Source: Rhizobium mongolense subsp. loessense
GTDB taxonomy: Bacteria; Pseudomonadota; Alphaproteobacteria; Rhizobiales; Rhizobiaceae
Length of the DNA stretch: 64,000 bases
Direction of reading: 5' to 3'
Assembly (NCBI RefSeq): GCF_900099775.1
Contig: NZ_FMTM01000003.1
Span: forward strand, 581,097-645,096
Both the position numbers and the translations under genes were made by a program. Position 1 is the stretch's first letter; each line of letters starts with the position of its first letter. The notes below the pieces were generated by a model, which saw only the letters and a program-made list of their open reading frames with translations, had not been told where the DNA came from and did not search any database. Positions 48,495 through 57,113 of the stretch are shown here, piece after piece.

Positions 48495-49301
48495 ATGGAT
48501 ACTCGACACTTCCGTACTCTGTTCATTTCCGATGTGCATCTCGGCTCGAAGGCGGCGAAGGCGGACTTCCTCCTCGATTTTCTCCGCTACCACGACGCCG
48601 ATACGATATTCCTTGTCGGCGACATCGTCGACGGCTGGCGACTGAAACGCAGTTGGTACTGGCCGCAGGTCTGCAACGACGTTGTGCAGAAGCTGCTGCG
48701 CAAGGCGCGCAAGGGCACGCGGGTCGTCTATATCCCGGGCAATCACGACGAATTCCTGCGCGACTTCCCCGGAATGCATTTCGGCGGCATCGAAGTCGCC
48801 GAGCGAATGATGCATGACGGCGCTGACGGCAAGAAATACCTGATCCTGCATGGAGACGAGTTCGACGTCGTCGTCCGCAATGCCCGCCTGCTCGCCTATC
48901 TCGGGGACTGGGCCTACGATACGGCGATCAAGATCAACGTCGTGCTGGCCGCGATCCGCCGCCGCATGGGCATGCCCTATTGGTCTTTCTCCGCCTGGGC
49001 GAAGCTGCAGGTGAAGCATGCCGTCAATTTCATCGGCGAGTTCCAGCGCGTCGTGGTCGACGAAGCCCGCAAGCATGGCGCCGACGGCGTCATCTGCGGC
49101 CATATCCACCATGCCGTGATCGAGGACATGGACGGCGTACGCTATATCAACACCGGCGACTGGGTGGAGAGCTGTACGGCGATCGCCGAGCATGAGGACG
49201 GCACGTTCGAGCTCATCACCTGGAGCACGATAGCCGACGCTCAAGCCATCCCGCTGGCGATCGAGCACCGCGACAGCGAACTCGAGCCGCAGGCCGCCTG
49301 A
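48495..49301 (+). CDS. UDP-2,3-diacylglucosamine diphosphatase-like metallophosphoesterase (LpxH family)
   Basis: A 268-residue cytoplasmic or membrane-associated calcineurin-like phosphoesterase. All five metal-site motifs are intact: FISDVHLGS, FLVGDIVDGW, IPGNHDEFL, LHGDEFDV and CGHIHHAVI. LpxH cleaves UDP-2,3-diacylglucosamine to lipid X in lipid A synthesis. This longer alphaproteobacterial form may instead act on another nucleotide or envelope substrate. It is monocistronic, divergent from the malic enzyme. Confidence 0.82.
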   Translation: MDTRHFRTLFISDVHLGSKAAKADFLLDFLRYHDADTIFLVGDIVDGWRLKRSWYWPQVCNDVVQKLLRKARKGTRVVYIPGNHDEFLRDFPGMHFGGIEVAERMMHDGADGKKYLILHGDEFDVVVRNARLLAYLGDWAYDTAIKINVVLAAIRRRMGMPYWSFSAWAKLQVKHAVNFIGEFQRVVVDEARKHGADGVICGHIHHAVIEDMDGVRYINTGDWVESCTAIAEHEDGTFELITWSTIADAQAIPLAIEHRDSELEPQAA

Positions 49302-49373
49302 TTTTCTGCTGTGAATACTGAAGCGATATAGCACGGACCCTAGTACGATCAGCGAGCGGGCTCGTGGCGTCGA

Positions 49374-49880
49374 TTATCGTGGGCCTAGTTCCAGCCGCAT
49401 GAGAATTTCATCGTAGTAAGTATTGCCCACCTTTAGAGCTTCGACCTCGACGGCCCATTCTACAAGGCCTACGGATTTGTAAAGCCGGACGGCCGGAGCG
49501 TTTGACGACACGACGCTAAGCCGGAGCGAGCGTAAGATCGTGCCAACTTCGTTGACGGCAGCACTCAGCAATAAGCGTGAGAGTCCTGTGCCCCGTACCG
49601 TTTGGCGGACATACATTCCCCAGATCGATCCAATATGTTGCGTCTTGATGCCTTTGGATTTCGACACACCGATCGTTCCGGCAAGCATTCCGTCATCGGA
49701 TAGCCCTCCGATCACAAGACCGTTCTCGAGCCTGTCAGCGAATTGGGCCTCCGATTGACTCTGCTCTTCTTCCCATGACGCGCCAAATGCATCTGGATGG
49801 TTCGCGAGAGCCTCCAGGCGAATTTCCCTAAAAGACTTCGCATCATTCCGGTCGAGACGGCGAATCTTGTATGGGCACAC
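49374..49880 (-). CDS. GNAT family N-acetyltransferase
   Basis: A 168-residue acetyl-CoA-dependent N-acyltransferase. IWGMYVRQTVRGTGLSRLLL is the acetyl-CoA pyrophosphate loop (RGTG form of Q/RxxGxG/A), preceded by the beta-4 strand GTIGVSKS and followed by LRLSVVSSNAPAVRLYKSVG at the usual C-terminal place. The acceptor is unknown. The first residue may be either ATG 49880 or a later codon. Base composition looks slightly less GC-rich than its neighbours. Confidence 0.85.
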   Translation of the reverse strand: MCPYKIRRLDRNDAKSFREIRLEALANHPDAFGASWEEEQSQSEAQFADRLENGLVIGGLSDDGMLAGTIGVSKSKGIKTQHIGSIWGMYVRQTVRGTGLSRLLLSAAVNEVGTILRSLRLSVVSSNAPAVRLYKSVGLVEWAVEVEALKVGNTYYDEILMRLELGPR

Positions 49881-50140
49881 CGGTATTTCCTCTTTCTCTT
49901 TGGAAGGGCGACCGAACCACGTAACGGTAACGGCCGCATGACGCTTGGCTGAAAATCATCGACACCGTGCGCGGCCCCGCACTTGGTGGAATCGACGGGA
50001 AGGTTAGTGGCTTTAATTACGATGGGTTGTGAGCCAAAGGGATAAGCTTTTTCTTAAAACGTTTCAGAAAGGCTATTTCTGGCCATAGTCGCCCTTGGGT
50101 TGATGTGCTAGGCAACGTCCAGTTTCCTGCAGGTCCACCG

Positions 50141-51358
50141 ATGATTCCCGCCCAGAATGCCCCGACAGAGGGGGCGCCACCGCGCTTTCGGCTGCTCAGC
50201 GCCCTGTCCTATTGCGCTCCGCTGACTGTCAACGGTGTCGTCCTTCCCTTCTTTCCCGTCTGGCTGGCGTTCCACGAATTCACCGATCATGAAATCGGCA
50301 TCATCCTGGCGGTGCCGATGGTGGTGCGCGTCCTCGTCGCGCCGATCGTCGCCATGTATGCCGACCGAATGAAGGAGCGCGCCGACGTGTTGTTGTGGTC
50401 CGGTGGGCTGTCGTTGCTGACGGCGGTCGCGCTCTGCTGGACGACAAGTTTCTGGCCGGTCCTGATCGTTTTCAGCATGCAGGGAGCGACCTTTGCGCCC
50501 TATCTGCCGGTCGTCGAATCGATCGTCATTTCCGGCGTTCGCCGATGGGGACTCGACTACGGATCGATGCGCGTCTGGGGCTCGATCGCCTTCATCGCAT
50601 CCACCCTGATCGGCGGCGAGATGATCGGCTATTGGGGTGGCTCGATGGTGCTGCCGGTGATGATTTTCGGGTTCGTCACGACGATGCTGATGGCGATCTA
50701 CTGTCCGCGCATCGGGCCGACGCGCCGACGCGGTACCCCGGTCGACATACCGGCTGCCACCGGCAGTTCGCTGCGGCAGCCGCATCTGCTGGTGCTGCTT
50801 TGGGGCGTGGCAATCCAGCAGTCGAGCCATGCGCTACTTTATGCCTTCGCCTCGATTTACTGGCATCACCTCGGCTTTTCGGGAACGGAGGTCGGTATTC
50901 TATGGAGTGCAGGCGTCGCTTCCGAAGTCATGGTGTTCTTCGTCTCGAAGCATTTGAACCGCCGCTTCAACGCCTGGACGCTCATCCGCATCGGCTGTGC
51001 GGTCTGCATCTGCCGCTGGATCCTGTTCCCGATGGACTGGGGATTCGTTGGTTTTTTCGTGCTGCAATGTTTCCATTCCTGCAGCTTCGCCTTCGTGCAT
51101 ACCGGCGTGCAGAGGCGGATCGTGGCAACGGTACAGGAGACCCAGGAATCGTCGGCTCAGGGCGCCTATTTCTTCTATAACGGTATGTTCATGGCGCTGA
51201 TGACGCTCGCCTCCGGCTACATCTATGCCTGGCTCGGCCTCGCAAGTTTCTATGTCATGGCACTCGTCGCGGTGCTGGGGATGTCTCTTGTCTTCGTCGC
51301 CTACTACCTTCAGCCCCAAAGGCTGGTCTCGGGCGGCCAGACAAGGGAAGCGGTGTAG
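50141..51358 (+). CDS. MFS transporter (phenylpropionate/nucleoside-permease-like)
   Basis: A 405-residue inner-membrane protein with twelve membrane helices, related to the HcaT/PPP family of proton symporters. FFPVWLAFHEFTDHEIGIIL in the first loop and RRWGLDYGSMRVWGSIAFIAS in the central part are conserved hallmarks. The substrate is unknown. ATG 50141 follows GCAGGTCC; an earlier ATG at 50105 adds residues of no similarity. Its 3-prime end overlaps the convergent epimerase gene by 49 bp. Confidence 0.85.
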   Translation: MIPAQNAPTEGAPPRFRLLSALSYCAPLTVNGVVLPFFPVWLAFHEFTDHEIGIILAVPMVVRVLVAPIVAMYADRMKERADVLLWSGGLSLLTAVALCWTTSFWPVLIVFSMQGATFAPYLPVVESIVISGVRRWGLDYGSMRVWGSIAFIASTLIGGEMIGYWGGSMVLPVMIFGFVTTMLMAIYCPRIGPTRRRGTPVDIPAATGSSLRQPHLLVLLWGVAIQQSSHALLYAFASIYWHHLGFSGTEVGILWSAGVASEVMVFFVSKHLNRRFNAWTLIRIGCAVCICRWILFPMDWGFVGFFVLQCFHSCSFAFVHTGVQRRIVATVQETQESSAQGAYFFYNGMFMALMTLASGYIYAWLGLASFYVMALVAVLGMSLVFVAYYLQPQRLVSGGQTREAV

Positions 51359-52293
51359 CGCAGGCCGCATTCCCGGTCGCGGGCAAGAAGCAGCGGGCCG
51401 TCGAGATCGACGAATTCCGCGTCCTGCGCCAAGAGCACGGCGGGCGCCATTGCGAGCGATGTGCCCACCATACAGCCGAGCATGATCTGGAAGCCGAGGC
51501 GCTGCGCCTCCCGTTTCATCACTAGTGCCTCCGTCAGGCCGCCGGTCTTGTCGAGCTTGATGTTGATCGCGTCGTAGCGGTCGCGCAGGCTTGCAAGATC
51601 GCCGGTATGATGGACGCTCTCGTCGGCACAGACGAGGACCGGCCGCGCGATGCCGGCGAGCATTTCGTCCCGGCCCGCGGGCAGGGGCTGCTCGACGAGG
51701 GCGATGTTCATCTCGGCGGCGATGCGCAAGTGATGTTCCAGCGTTTCCTCGGGCCAGCCCTCGTTTGCATCGAGGATGATGGTGCTGTCAGGCGCGCCTT
51801 CGCGCACGGCGCGTATGCGGCGCTCATCGTTGCCGGTGCCGACCTTGACCTTGAGCAGTGCCCTTGCAGAATATTCGCGCGCTTGCGCTTTCATGACCTC
51901 CGGTTCGCCGAGCGAGATCGTGTAAGCGGTCGTGAGCGGCTTTGCGGACGCAAGCCCAATACGTTCAGCAACGCTCTTTCCGCCGAGCTTGGCTTCGAGG
52001 TCCCATATCGCGCAATCGACGGCATTCCTCGCTGCGCCCGGCGGCATGGCGGAAAGCAGCTCTTGGCCTGAAATGCCTTGTTCGATCAGCGGCCGGGCGG
52101 CTTCGATCTGCGCGGCGACGCTTTCCATCGTTTCACCATAGCGTCGGTAGGGGACGCATTCGCCCCAGCCGCGCCTGCCGTTTTCCGTCAGAATGCAGGT
52201 GATGACATCCGCCGATGTCTTTGCACCACGCGAGATCGTGAAAGTGCCCGCAATGGGGAAGGAGTTCCTCTGGATTTCGAGCGAGCGTGGCAT
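51310..52293 (-). CDS. L-Ala-D/L-Glu (dipeptide) epimerase, enolase superfamily
   Basis: A 327-residue member of the mandelate racemase/muconate lactonizing superfamily. KVKVGTG contains the first catalytic Lys of the KxK pair, ILDANEGW and VEQPLPAG hold metal ligands, VCADESVH holds the third ligand, and INIKLDKTGGLTEAL contains the second catalytic Lys. This pattern fits the dipeptide epimerases that recycle murein peptides such as L-Ala-D-Glu; the exact substrate is inferred. It is divergent from the Mla-type operon. Confidence 0.85.
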   Translation of the reverse strand: MPRSLEIQRNSFPIAGTFTISRGAKTSADVITCILTENGRRGWGECVPYRRYGETMESVAAQIEAARPLIEQGISGQELLSAMPPGAARNAVDCAIWDLEAKLGGKSVAERIGLASAKPLTTAYTISLGEPEVMKAQAREYSARALLKVKVGTGNDERRIRAVREGAPDSTIILDANEGWPEETLEHHLRIAAEMNIALVEQPLPAGRDEMLAGIARPVLVCADESVHHTGDLASLRDRYDAINIKLDKTGGLTEALVMKREAQRLGFQIMLGCMVGTSLAMAPAVLLAQDAEFVDLDGPLLLARDRECGLRYTASLVWPPETSLWG

Positions 52294-52378
52294 AATTGCA
52301 ATCCTGCGAGCATGGAAATTCTATGTGTCTTCGGTATATTAACGCGCCGGGCGTGAGCGATATGTTCGCGAGTCGGCA

Positions 52379-53560
52379 ATGTCGCCGCAAGCCTTGAAAG
52401 ACACAAGCATTTTGAAGCCCGACACCCGCAAAGCCGCCTCACTGCACGTGGACGACCAAGCCGATGGTGGAGGACGCCGCGTTCATCTCGAAGGCAATTG
52501 GCGCAGCGCGAACATCCACCTCGTCCTCCACGACTTCGAGAAGATTTCCCGTGCTAAAGGTGATCTGACGCTCGACCTGTCGGGCGTCACGGATATCGAC
52601 ACGGCCGGTGTCTGGCTGCTGTGCCGGCTCAAGCTGCAGGAAGAGGCGGCCGGGCGTCAGGTTCGTTTTGAAGGCACCAATCCCCACATCGACGAGATGA
52701 TCGAAGAATTCTCCGAGAAACCGGAGGAGGAAGTGACTGAGGCTGCGATGAAAAGCGGCATTGCCGAGCGCATCTTCGCGCCGGTCGGCAAGATGACCAT
52801 GGACCTGTGGAATGACCTCACGGCCGCGATGTATATCCTGGGCTCGGCGGTGCGCGGCGCGCAGATGAAGTTCGGGCGCGGCAGCGGTGTTTCTCCGGCA
52901 TCGATCGTCAACCAGATCGACCACATGGGCGTGCGCGCCGTTCCGATCATCCTTTTGATGTCGTTCCTGATCGGCGCCATCATCGCGCAACAGGGTGCCT
53001 TCCAGCTCCGCTATTTCGGGGCCGAAGTCTTTGTCGTCGACCTCGTCGGCATCCTGCAGCTCCGCGAAATCGGCGTGCTCCTGACGGCAATCATGATCGC
53101 CGGCCGTTCAGGCAGCGCGATCACGGCCGAAATCGGCTCGATGAAGATGCGTGAGGAAGTCGACGCGTTGAAGGTCATGGGCCTCAATCCGGTGGGCGTG
53201 CTGATCTTCCCGCGGCTTGTGGCGCTGACGGTGGCGCTGCCGCTTCTGACGGTGCTGGCGAACTTCGCCTCGCTGTTCGGCGCGGCCGCGGTCGCCTGGG
53301 CCTATTCCGGCATCACCTTCGCGACCTTCCTTTCGCGCCTGCACGAGGCGATCACGCTGTCGACGGTGCTCTCCGGCATGATCAAGGCGCCGTTCATGGC
53401 GCTCGTCATCGGTATTGTCGCGGCCGTGGAAGGCCTTAAGGTCGGTGGAAGCGCCGAATCGCTCGGCCAGCACGTGACGGCTTCCGTGGTAAAGTCGATT
53501 TTCGTCGTGATCCTCATGGACGGGCTGTTCGCCATGTTCTATGCGGCCATCAATTTTTAA
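52379..53560 (+). CDS. MlaE-family lipid ABC transporter permease with N-terminal STAS domain
   Basis: A 393-residue inner-membrane protein. Residues 35-125 form a STAS-like domain (LTLDLSGVTDIDTAGVWLLC), usually a separate protein (MlaB) in enteric bacteria. The rest is the MlaE permease, from AVRGAQMKFGRGSGVSPASI and MGVRAVPIILLMSFLIGAII, with IAGRSGSAITAEIGSMKMRE EVDAL-type coupling helix. It starts a four-gene operon (9-bp gap to the ATPase gene) thought to move phospholipids between the membranes. Confidence 0.92.
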   Translation: MSPQALKDTSILKPDTRKAASLHVDDQADGGGRRVHLEGNWRSANIHLVLHDFEKISRAKGDLTLDLSGVTDIDTAGVWLLCRLKLQEEAAGRQVRFEGTNPHIDEMIEEFSEKPEEEVTEAAMKSGIAERIFAPVGKMTMDLWNDLTAAMYILGSAVRGAQMKFGRGSGVSPASIVNQIDHMGVRAVPIILLMSFLIGAIIAQQGAFQLRYFGAEVFVVDLVGILQLREIGVLLTAIMIAGRSGSAITAEIGSMKMREEVDALKVMGLNPVGVLIFPRLVALTVALPLLTVLANFASLFGAAAVAWAYSGITFATFLSRLHEAITLSTVLSGMIKAPFMALVIGIVAAVEGLKVGGSAESLGQHVTASVVKSIFVVILMDGLFAMFYAAINF

Positions 53561-53569
53561 GGGTTCAGC

Positions 53570-54418
53570 GTGGACGGTCAGCAGTCAGAGCCGGGTGAGA
53601 AGAAGGAGCGGGACATCGTGCTTTCGGCGCGGGACGTGACCGTCGGTTTCGGCCCGAAGATTGTGCTCGATAAGCTTAACCTGAATATCTACCGCGGCGA
53701 GATCCTGGGCTTCGTCGGGGCGTCGGGTACCGGCAAATCGGTGCTGATGAGGACCATTTTGCGCCTTTTGCCGCGCCGCTCCGGCACGATCGAGATCCTG
53801 GGCCAGAATTTCGATAAGCTCGATGAAAACCAGCGCAACGCGCTCGACATGCGGCTCGGGGTGCTTTTCCAGCAGGGCGCACTGTTTTCCTCGCTGACGG
53901 TGAGGGAGAATATCCAGGTGCCGATGCGCGAATATCTGGATCTGCCGAAATCGCTGATGGACGAGTTGGCGCACCTGAAGATCCGGCTTGTGGGTCTTGC
54001 TGCCGATGCGGCAGACAAGTATCCCTCCGAGCTTTCCGGTGGCATGATCAAGCGCGCTGCTCTTGCGCGGGCTTTGGCGCTCGATCCGGAACTGGTGTTC
54101 CTGGACGAGCCGACATCAGGTCTCGACCCGATCGGGGCTGCCGAATTCGATGAACTGATCGCCCGGCTGCGCGATACGCTGGGGCTGACCGTCTACATGG
54201 TAACCCACGACCTCGACAGCCTGTTTTCCGTCTGCGACCGTATTGCCGTACTTGGACACAAGCGAGTAATGGTTGAGGGAACGATCGACGACATGCTGGC
54301 CTATGATGACCCGTGGGTTCAGGCCTATTTCAAGGGCAAGCGCGCGCGCTCGATCGTGCCGCAAGAAGAAACAGCTGCCGGTCGTGCGGAAAGCACTGGC
54401 GACAGCCGCGGGAAGTGA
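53570..54418 (+). CDS. MlaF-family lipid ABC transporter ATP-binding protein
   Basis: A 282-residue ATPase. Walker A is GASGTGKSVLMR, the Q-loop lies in LFQQGALFSSL (typical MlaF), the signature is LSGGMIKRAALARALA, and Walker B is LVFLDEPTSGLDPIG. The start codon is GTG. A 40-residue basic C-terminal tail resembles the extension by which MlaF subunits clasp each other. It lies 9 bp after the STAS-MlaE gene and 9 bp before the MlaD gene, so all are co-translated. Confidence 0.92.
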   Translation: MDGQQSEPGEKKERDIVLSARDVTVGFGPKIVLDKLNLNIYRGEILGFVGASGTGKSVLMRTILRLLPRRSGTIEILGQNFDKLDENQRNALDMRLGVLFQQGALFSSLTVRENIQVPMREYLDLPKSLMDELAHLKIRLVGLAADAADKYPSELSGGMIKRAALARALALDPELVFLDEPTSGLDPIGAAEFDELIARLRDTLGLTVYMVTHDLDSLFSVCDRIAVLGHKRVMVEGTIDDMLAYDDPWVQAYFKGKRARSIVPQEETAAGRAESTGDSRGK

Positions 54419-54427
54419 CCGGAAACG

Positions 54428-55798
54428 ATGGAAACCAAAGCGAACTACACGATCGTCGGCTTTTTCACTGTTCTGGTGATCGCAGCCGCATTCGGCTTCG
54501 TCTACTGGATGGCCGAGTACGGACGCAGCGGTCCCATGGCGGAACTCGTCGTGCGCATTCCGGGCTCGGCAAACGGTCTCAGCGTCGGCTCGCCGGTGCG
54601 TTTCAACGGCATCCAGGTGGGTTCGGTGACGTCCCTGTCGATCGATGCCGACGACCCGCAATATTCGCTGGCTTTCACCGAGGTGCGCGTGGATGCGCCG
54701 ATCTATCCTTCCACCAGGGCCATCCTTGAAATCCAGGGCCTGACGGGTGCGGCCTATATTGAGCTTTCGGGCGGCAAGGTGGGTGAGGAGAACATCTTGC
54801 AGAAGGCCATCGAGACCGGCAAGCGCGCGGTCATCGTCGCGGATCAATCGAGCGTGACGAACCTCCTGGCGACGGCCGACAGGATCCTCGACCGGGCGAA
54901 CGATGCGGTGGGAGAGGTTCAGGGTTTTGTCCGCGACGCGCGCGGACCGCTGACGAAGACGCTGCAGAATGCCGAGACCTTCTCCGACGCTCTGGCGAAG
55001 AATTCCGGTAACATCGATTCCTTCCTACAGAGCGTTGGCCAGCTTTCCGAAACAGTGCGCAATGTTTCCGGCAAAGTCGATTCTACGCTGGGAGCCGTCG
55101 AGGCGCTGGTACGTGCGGTCGATGCGAAGAAGATCGATACTATCCTCAGCAATGCCGAGAAGGTGAGCCGCGATATCGCGAATGCCTCCGGCGACCTGAA
55201 GGGTGCGATCCAGAGATTCAACGACACGGCGACGACTTTCAACGATTTCGGGAAAAAGGCACAGACGACGCTCGATCGCGTCGATACGCTGGTGGCGCAA
55301 ATCGATCCCGCCAAGGTGAAGGGGTCGGTCGACGATATTGCGCAGGCGACGAAGGATGCGCGCGTCGCGGTCGCCTCCATTCGGGACGTCGCCAATACGG
55401 TTTCGGCGCGCCAGAAGGATATCGACCAGACGATCCAAGACGTCTCGCAGATGGCCAATAAGCTGAACTCGGCTTCCACGCGCGTCGATGGCATCCTGAT
55501 CAAGCTCGACGCGCTGTTCGGCACCGACAATTCGCAGTCGCTCTTTACCGAAGCGCGCGCGACGCTCGAATCCTTCAAGAAGATGGCGGACAACCTCAAC
55601 GCCCGCATCGGTCCGATCGCGGACAATCTGCAGCGATTCTCGAGCGGCGGCTTGCGCGACGTGCAGTCGCTCGTCGAGGATACCCGCAGGACCATGCAGA
55701 ATCTCAACAGTGCGATCAGTAATTTCGATCAAAATCCGCAGCGGCTGATTTTTGGTGGCGATACGGTGAAGCAATATGACGGCCGGACGCGCCGTTGA
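54428..55798 (+). CDS. MlaD/MCE-domain lipid transport protein
   Basis: A 456-residue inner-membrane-anchored periplasmic protein. One membrane helix (residues 8-28), an MCE domain (about 38-115, VRIPGSANGLSVGSPVRFNG and IEIQGLTGAAYIELSGG-like closing strand), then about 330 residues of predicted coiled coil (repeated VDxxxxxID, ISNADRILDRANDAV). It is much longer than E. coli MlaD (183), so the hexameric ring may carry a long helical tube across the periplasm. It lies between the ATPase and lipoprotein genes. Confidence 0.9.
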   Translation: METKANYTIVGFFTVLVIAAAFGFVYWMAEYGRSGPMAELVVRIPGSANGLSVGSPVRFNGIQVGSVTSLSIDADDPQYSLAFTEVRVDAPIYPSTRAILEIQGLTGAAYIELSGGKVGEENILQKAIETGKRAVIVADQSSVTNLLATADRILDRANDAVGEVQGFVRDARGPLTKTLQNAETFSDALAKNSGNIDSFLQSVGQLSETVRNVSGKVDSTLGAVEALVRAVDAKKIDTILSNAEKVSRDIANASGDLKGAIQRFNDTATTFNDFGKKAQTTLDRVDTLVAQIDPAKVKGSVDDIAQATKDARVAVASIRDVANTVSARQKDIDQTIQDVSQMANKLNSASTRVDGILIKLDALFGTDNSQSLFTEARATLESFKKMADNLNARIGPIADNLQRFSSGGLRDVQSLVEDTRRTMQNLNSAISNFDQNPQRLIFGGDTVKQYDGRTRR

Positions 55799-55830
55799 CA
55801 TGTATATTTGAGAAGCAGGGGTAATAAAAT

Positions 55831-56445
55831 ATGGCCGTATCGCATGTGTTGGCACGCCGTTCATTGCTGGCAAGGACGGCGTTCCTTTTGCCGCTTATGG
55901 CGCTGGCAGTGACCGGTTGCGGCACGGCGGCCAAAAACGATACCTTTGATCTTTCCGCCTCCGTCAGCGTTGACGGCCCGGCTGCGAAGCGCAGCCAGAT
56001 CCTCGTGCCGGCGCCGACGGCACTGAAGGCGCTGGACAGCGAACAGATCGTTGTCCGCGTTTCGCCCTCCGAAATCCAGTATCTGTCGCGTTCCCAATGG
56101 AGCGACAGGCTGCCCCGCATCGTGCAGTCGAAGCTGGTCGAGGCCTTCGAAAACTCCGGCAAGCTCGGTGGCGTCGGCAAGCCGGGGCAGGGCCTTGCGA
56201 TCGACTATCAGGTCGTGACCGATATCCGCTCCTTCGAGATCGACAACAGCGCCGGCGGCCAGGCCGTCGTCGAAATCTCCGCGAATATCCTCAACGATCG
56301 CAATGGTACGGTCCGTGCCCAGAAGGTTTTTCGCGCGGCCGTTCCCGCCGCCGGCGGATCGAGCCAGGGTTACGTCAAGGCGCTCGACCGCGCATTTGCA
56401 GCGGTGACTGGCGAAATCGTCGATTGGACGCTGCGATCGATCTGA
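55831..56445 (+). CDS. ABC-type transport auxiliary lipoprotein (PqiC/LetA-system-like)
   Basis: A 204-residue lipoprotein. Signal peptide with lipobox LAVTGC (Cys about residue 30), so it is lipid-anchored, probably to the outer membrane. The domain ending in VRVSPSEIQYLSRSQWSDRL and VVTDIRSFEIDN is that of the ABC-transporter auxiliary component family (DUF330/PqiC-like). It is the last gene of the Mla-type operon, 32 bp after mlaD, and could be the outer-membrane partner of the long MCE tube. Confidence 0.87.
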   Translation: MAVSHVLARRSLLARTAFLLPLMALAVTGCGTAAKNDTFDLSASVSVDGPAAKRSQILVPAPTALKALDSEQIVVRVSPSEIQYLSRSQWSDRLPRIVQSKLVEAFENSGKLGGVGKPGQGLAIDYQVVTDIRSFEIDNSAGGQAVVEISANILNDRNGTVRAQKVFRAAVPAAGGSSQGYVKALDRAFAAVTGEIVDWTLRSI

Positions 56446-56473
56446 CCGAGCCGGTTCAGGGGGGGCCGCCCAA

Positions 56474-56659
56474 TTAGCCTTCGAGTCGACGAAGATGCTC
56501 CATGTCGTGGTCGACCCGCTCCATTAAGTCGCTGCTGGCGCGACATATCTCAACCTGCATGAGGCCGTCGGTATTCTCAAAGCTGGAGAGGAGTTCGCCG
56601 AGTTGGTGAAGATTGCGGGATATCCTTGCTGAGCGGAGCGATCTTTTCCTCGGAAGCAT
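56474..56659 (-). CDS. Small hypothetical protein (61 residues)
   Basis: A 61-residue charged helical peptide (SRNLHQLGELLSSFENTDGL then MQVEICRASSDLME) with no signal peptide and no recognised family. The amphipathic pattern and real-gene codon bias suggest it is translated, but no strong ribosome site is visible. It converges on the lipoprotein gene, 28 bp away. Confidence 0.4.
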   Translation of the reverse strand: MLPRKRSLRSARISRNLHQLGELLSSFENTDGLMQVEICRASSDLMERVDHDMEHLRRLEG

Positions 56660-56766
56660 GGACGTGCTCGCCTGGAACGATCATGCTGTTTCAAGTGAGC
56701 TCTATCGTCATCATCGTCATAACAGGGTCCGCGATAGTGGCGCCGTTCGCGTTCGTGGCCACTCTG

Positions 56767-56973
56767 CTAGTCGTCGCGATATACACTGTGCCGGACGTAG
56801 CGCTGGCAAACGCCGTCTTCGCAGTAGGTATCGACAATCCGCTCGCGCACGCCGCCGCTTTTGGATGATCTGTTCGAGCTCGTGTTCGACGATTGGCTTC
56901 CTGCCTGCGCCATGCTGGTTGTCAACGCGGCGGCGGCAAATACGACGAGTGGGACGCGCCTCTTTCCTCCCAT
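56767..56973 (-). CDS. Small exported protein with Ser/Asn-rich linker and two cysteines
   Basis: A 68-residue protein with a clear signal peptide (RRVPLVVFAAAALTTSMAQA), a Ser/Asn-rich stretch (SQSSNTSSNRSS), and a conserved-looking C-terminus RIVDTYCEDGVCQRYVRHSV. Two Cys residues five apart could form a disulfide. A GTG one codon upstream (56976) is an alternative start. It lies 93 bp beyond the gpr stop. No family is recognised. Confidence 0.55.
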   Translation of the reverse strand: MGGKRRVPLVVFAAAALTTSMAQAGSQSSNTSSNRSSKSGGVRERIVDTYCEDGVCQRYVRHSVYRDD

Positions 56974-57064
56974 CACATTCAGCCATCAGGCCGGGGGACT
57001 GGACGATCAGATATCCGCTTTGCTACAGAACGGTCCTTTCCGTCTGGCAGAAAACACATGAAAT

Positions 57065-57084
57065 GGGCCGCCTTTGGGCGGCCC
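57065..57084 (-). terminator. Hairpin downstream of gpr
   Basis: GGGCCGCC and GGCGGCCC form a perfect 8-bp stem with a 4-base loop, 30 bp past the gpr stop. On the minus strand it is followed by ATTTCATGTGTTTT, an imperfect U-tract, so termination is likely but not certain. Confidence 0.55.
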
Positions 57085-57113
57085 TCGTGCAGCAATCTTC
57101 TGCTTTGCTTCCG

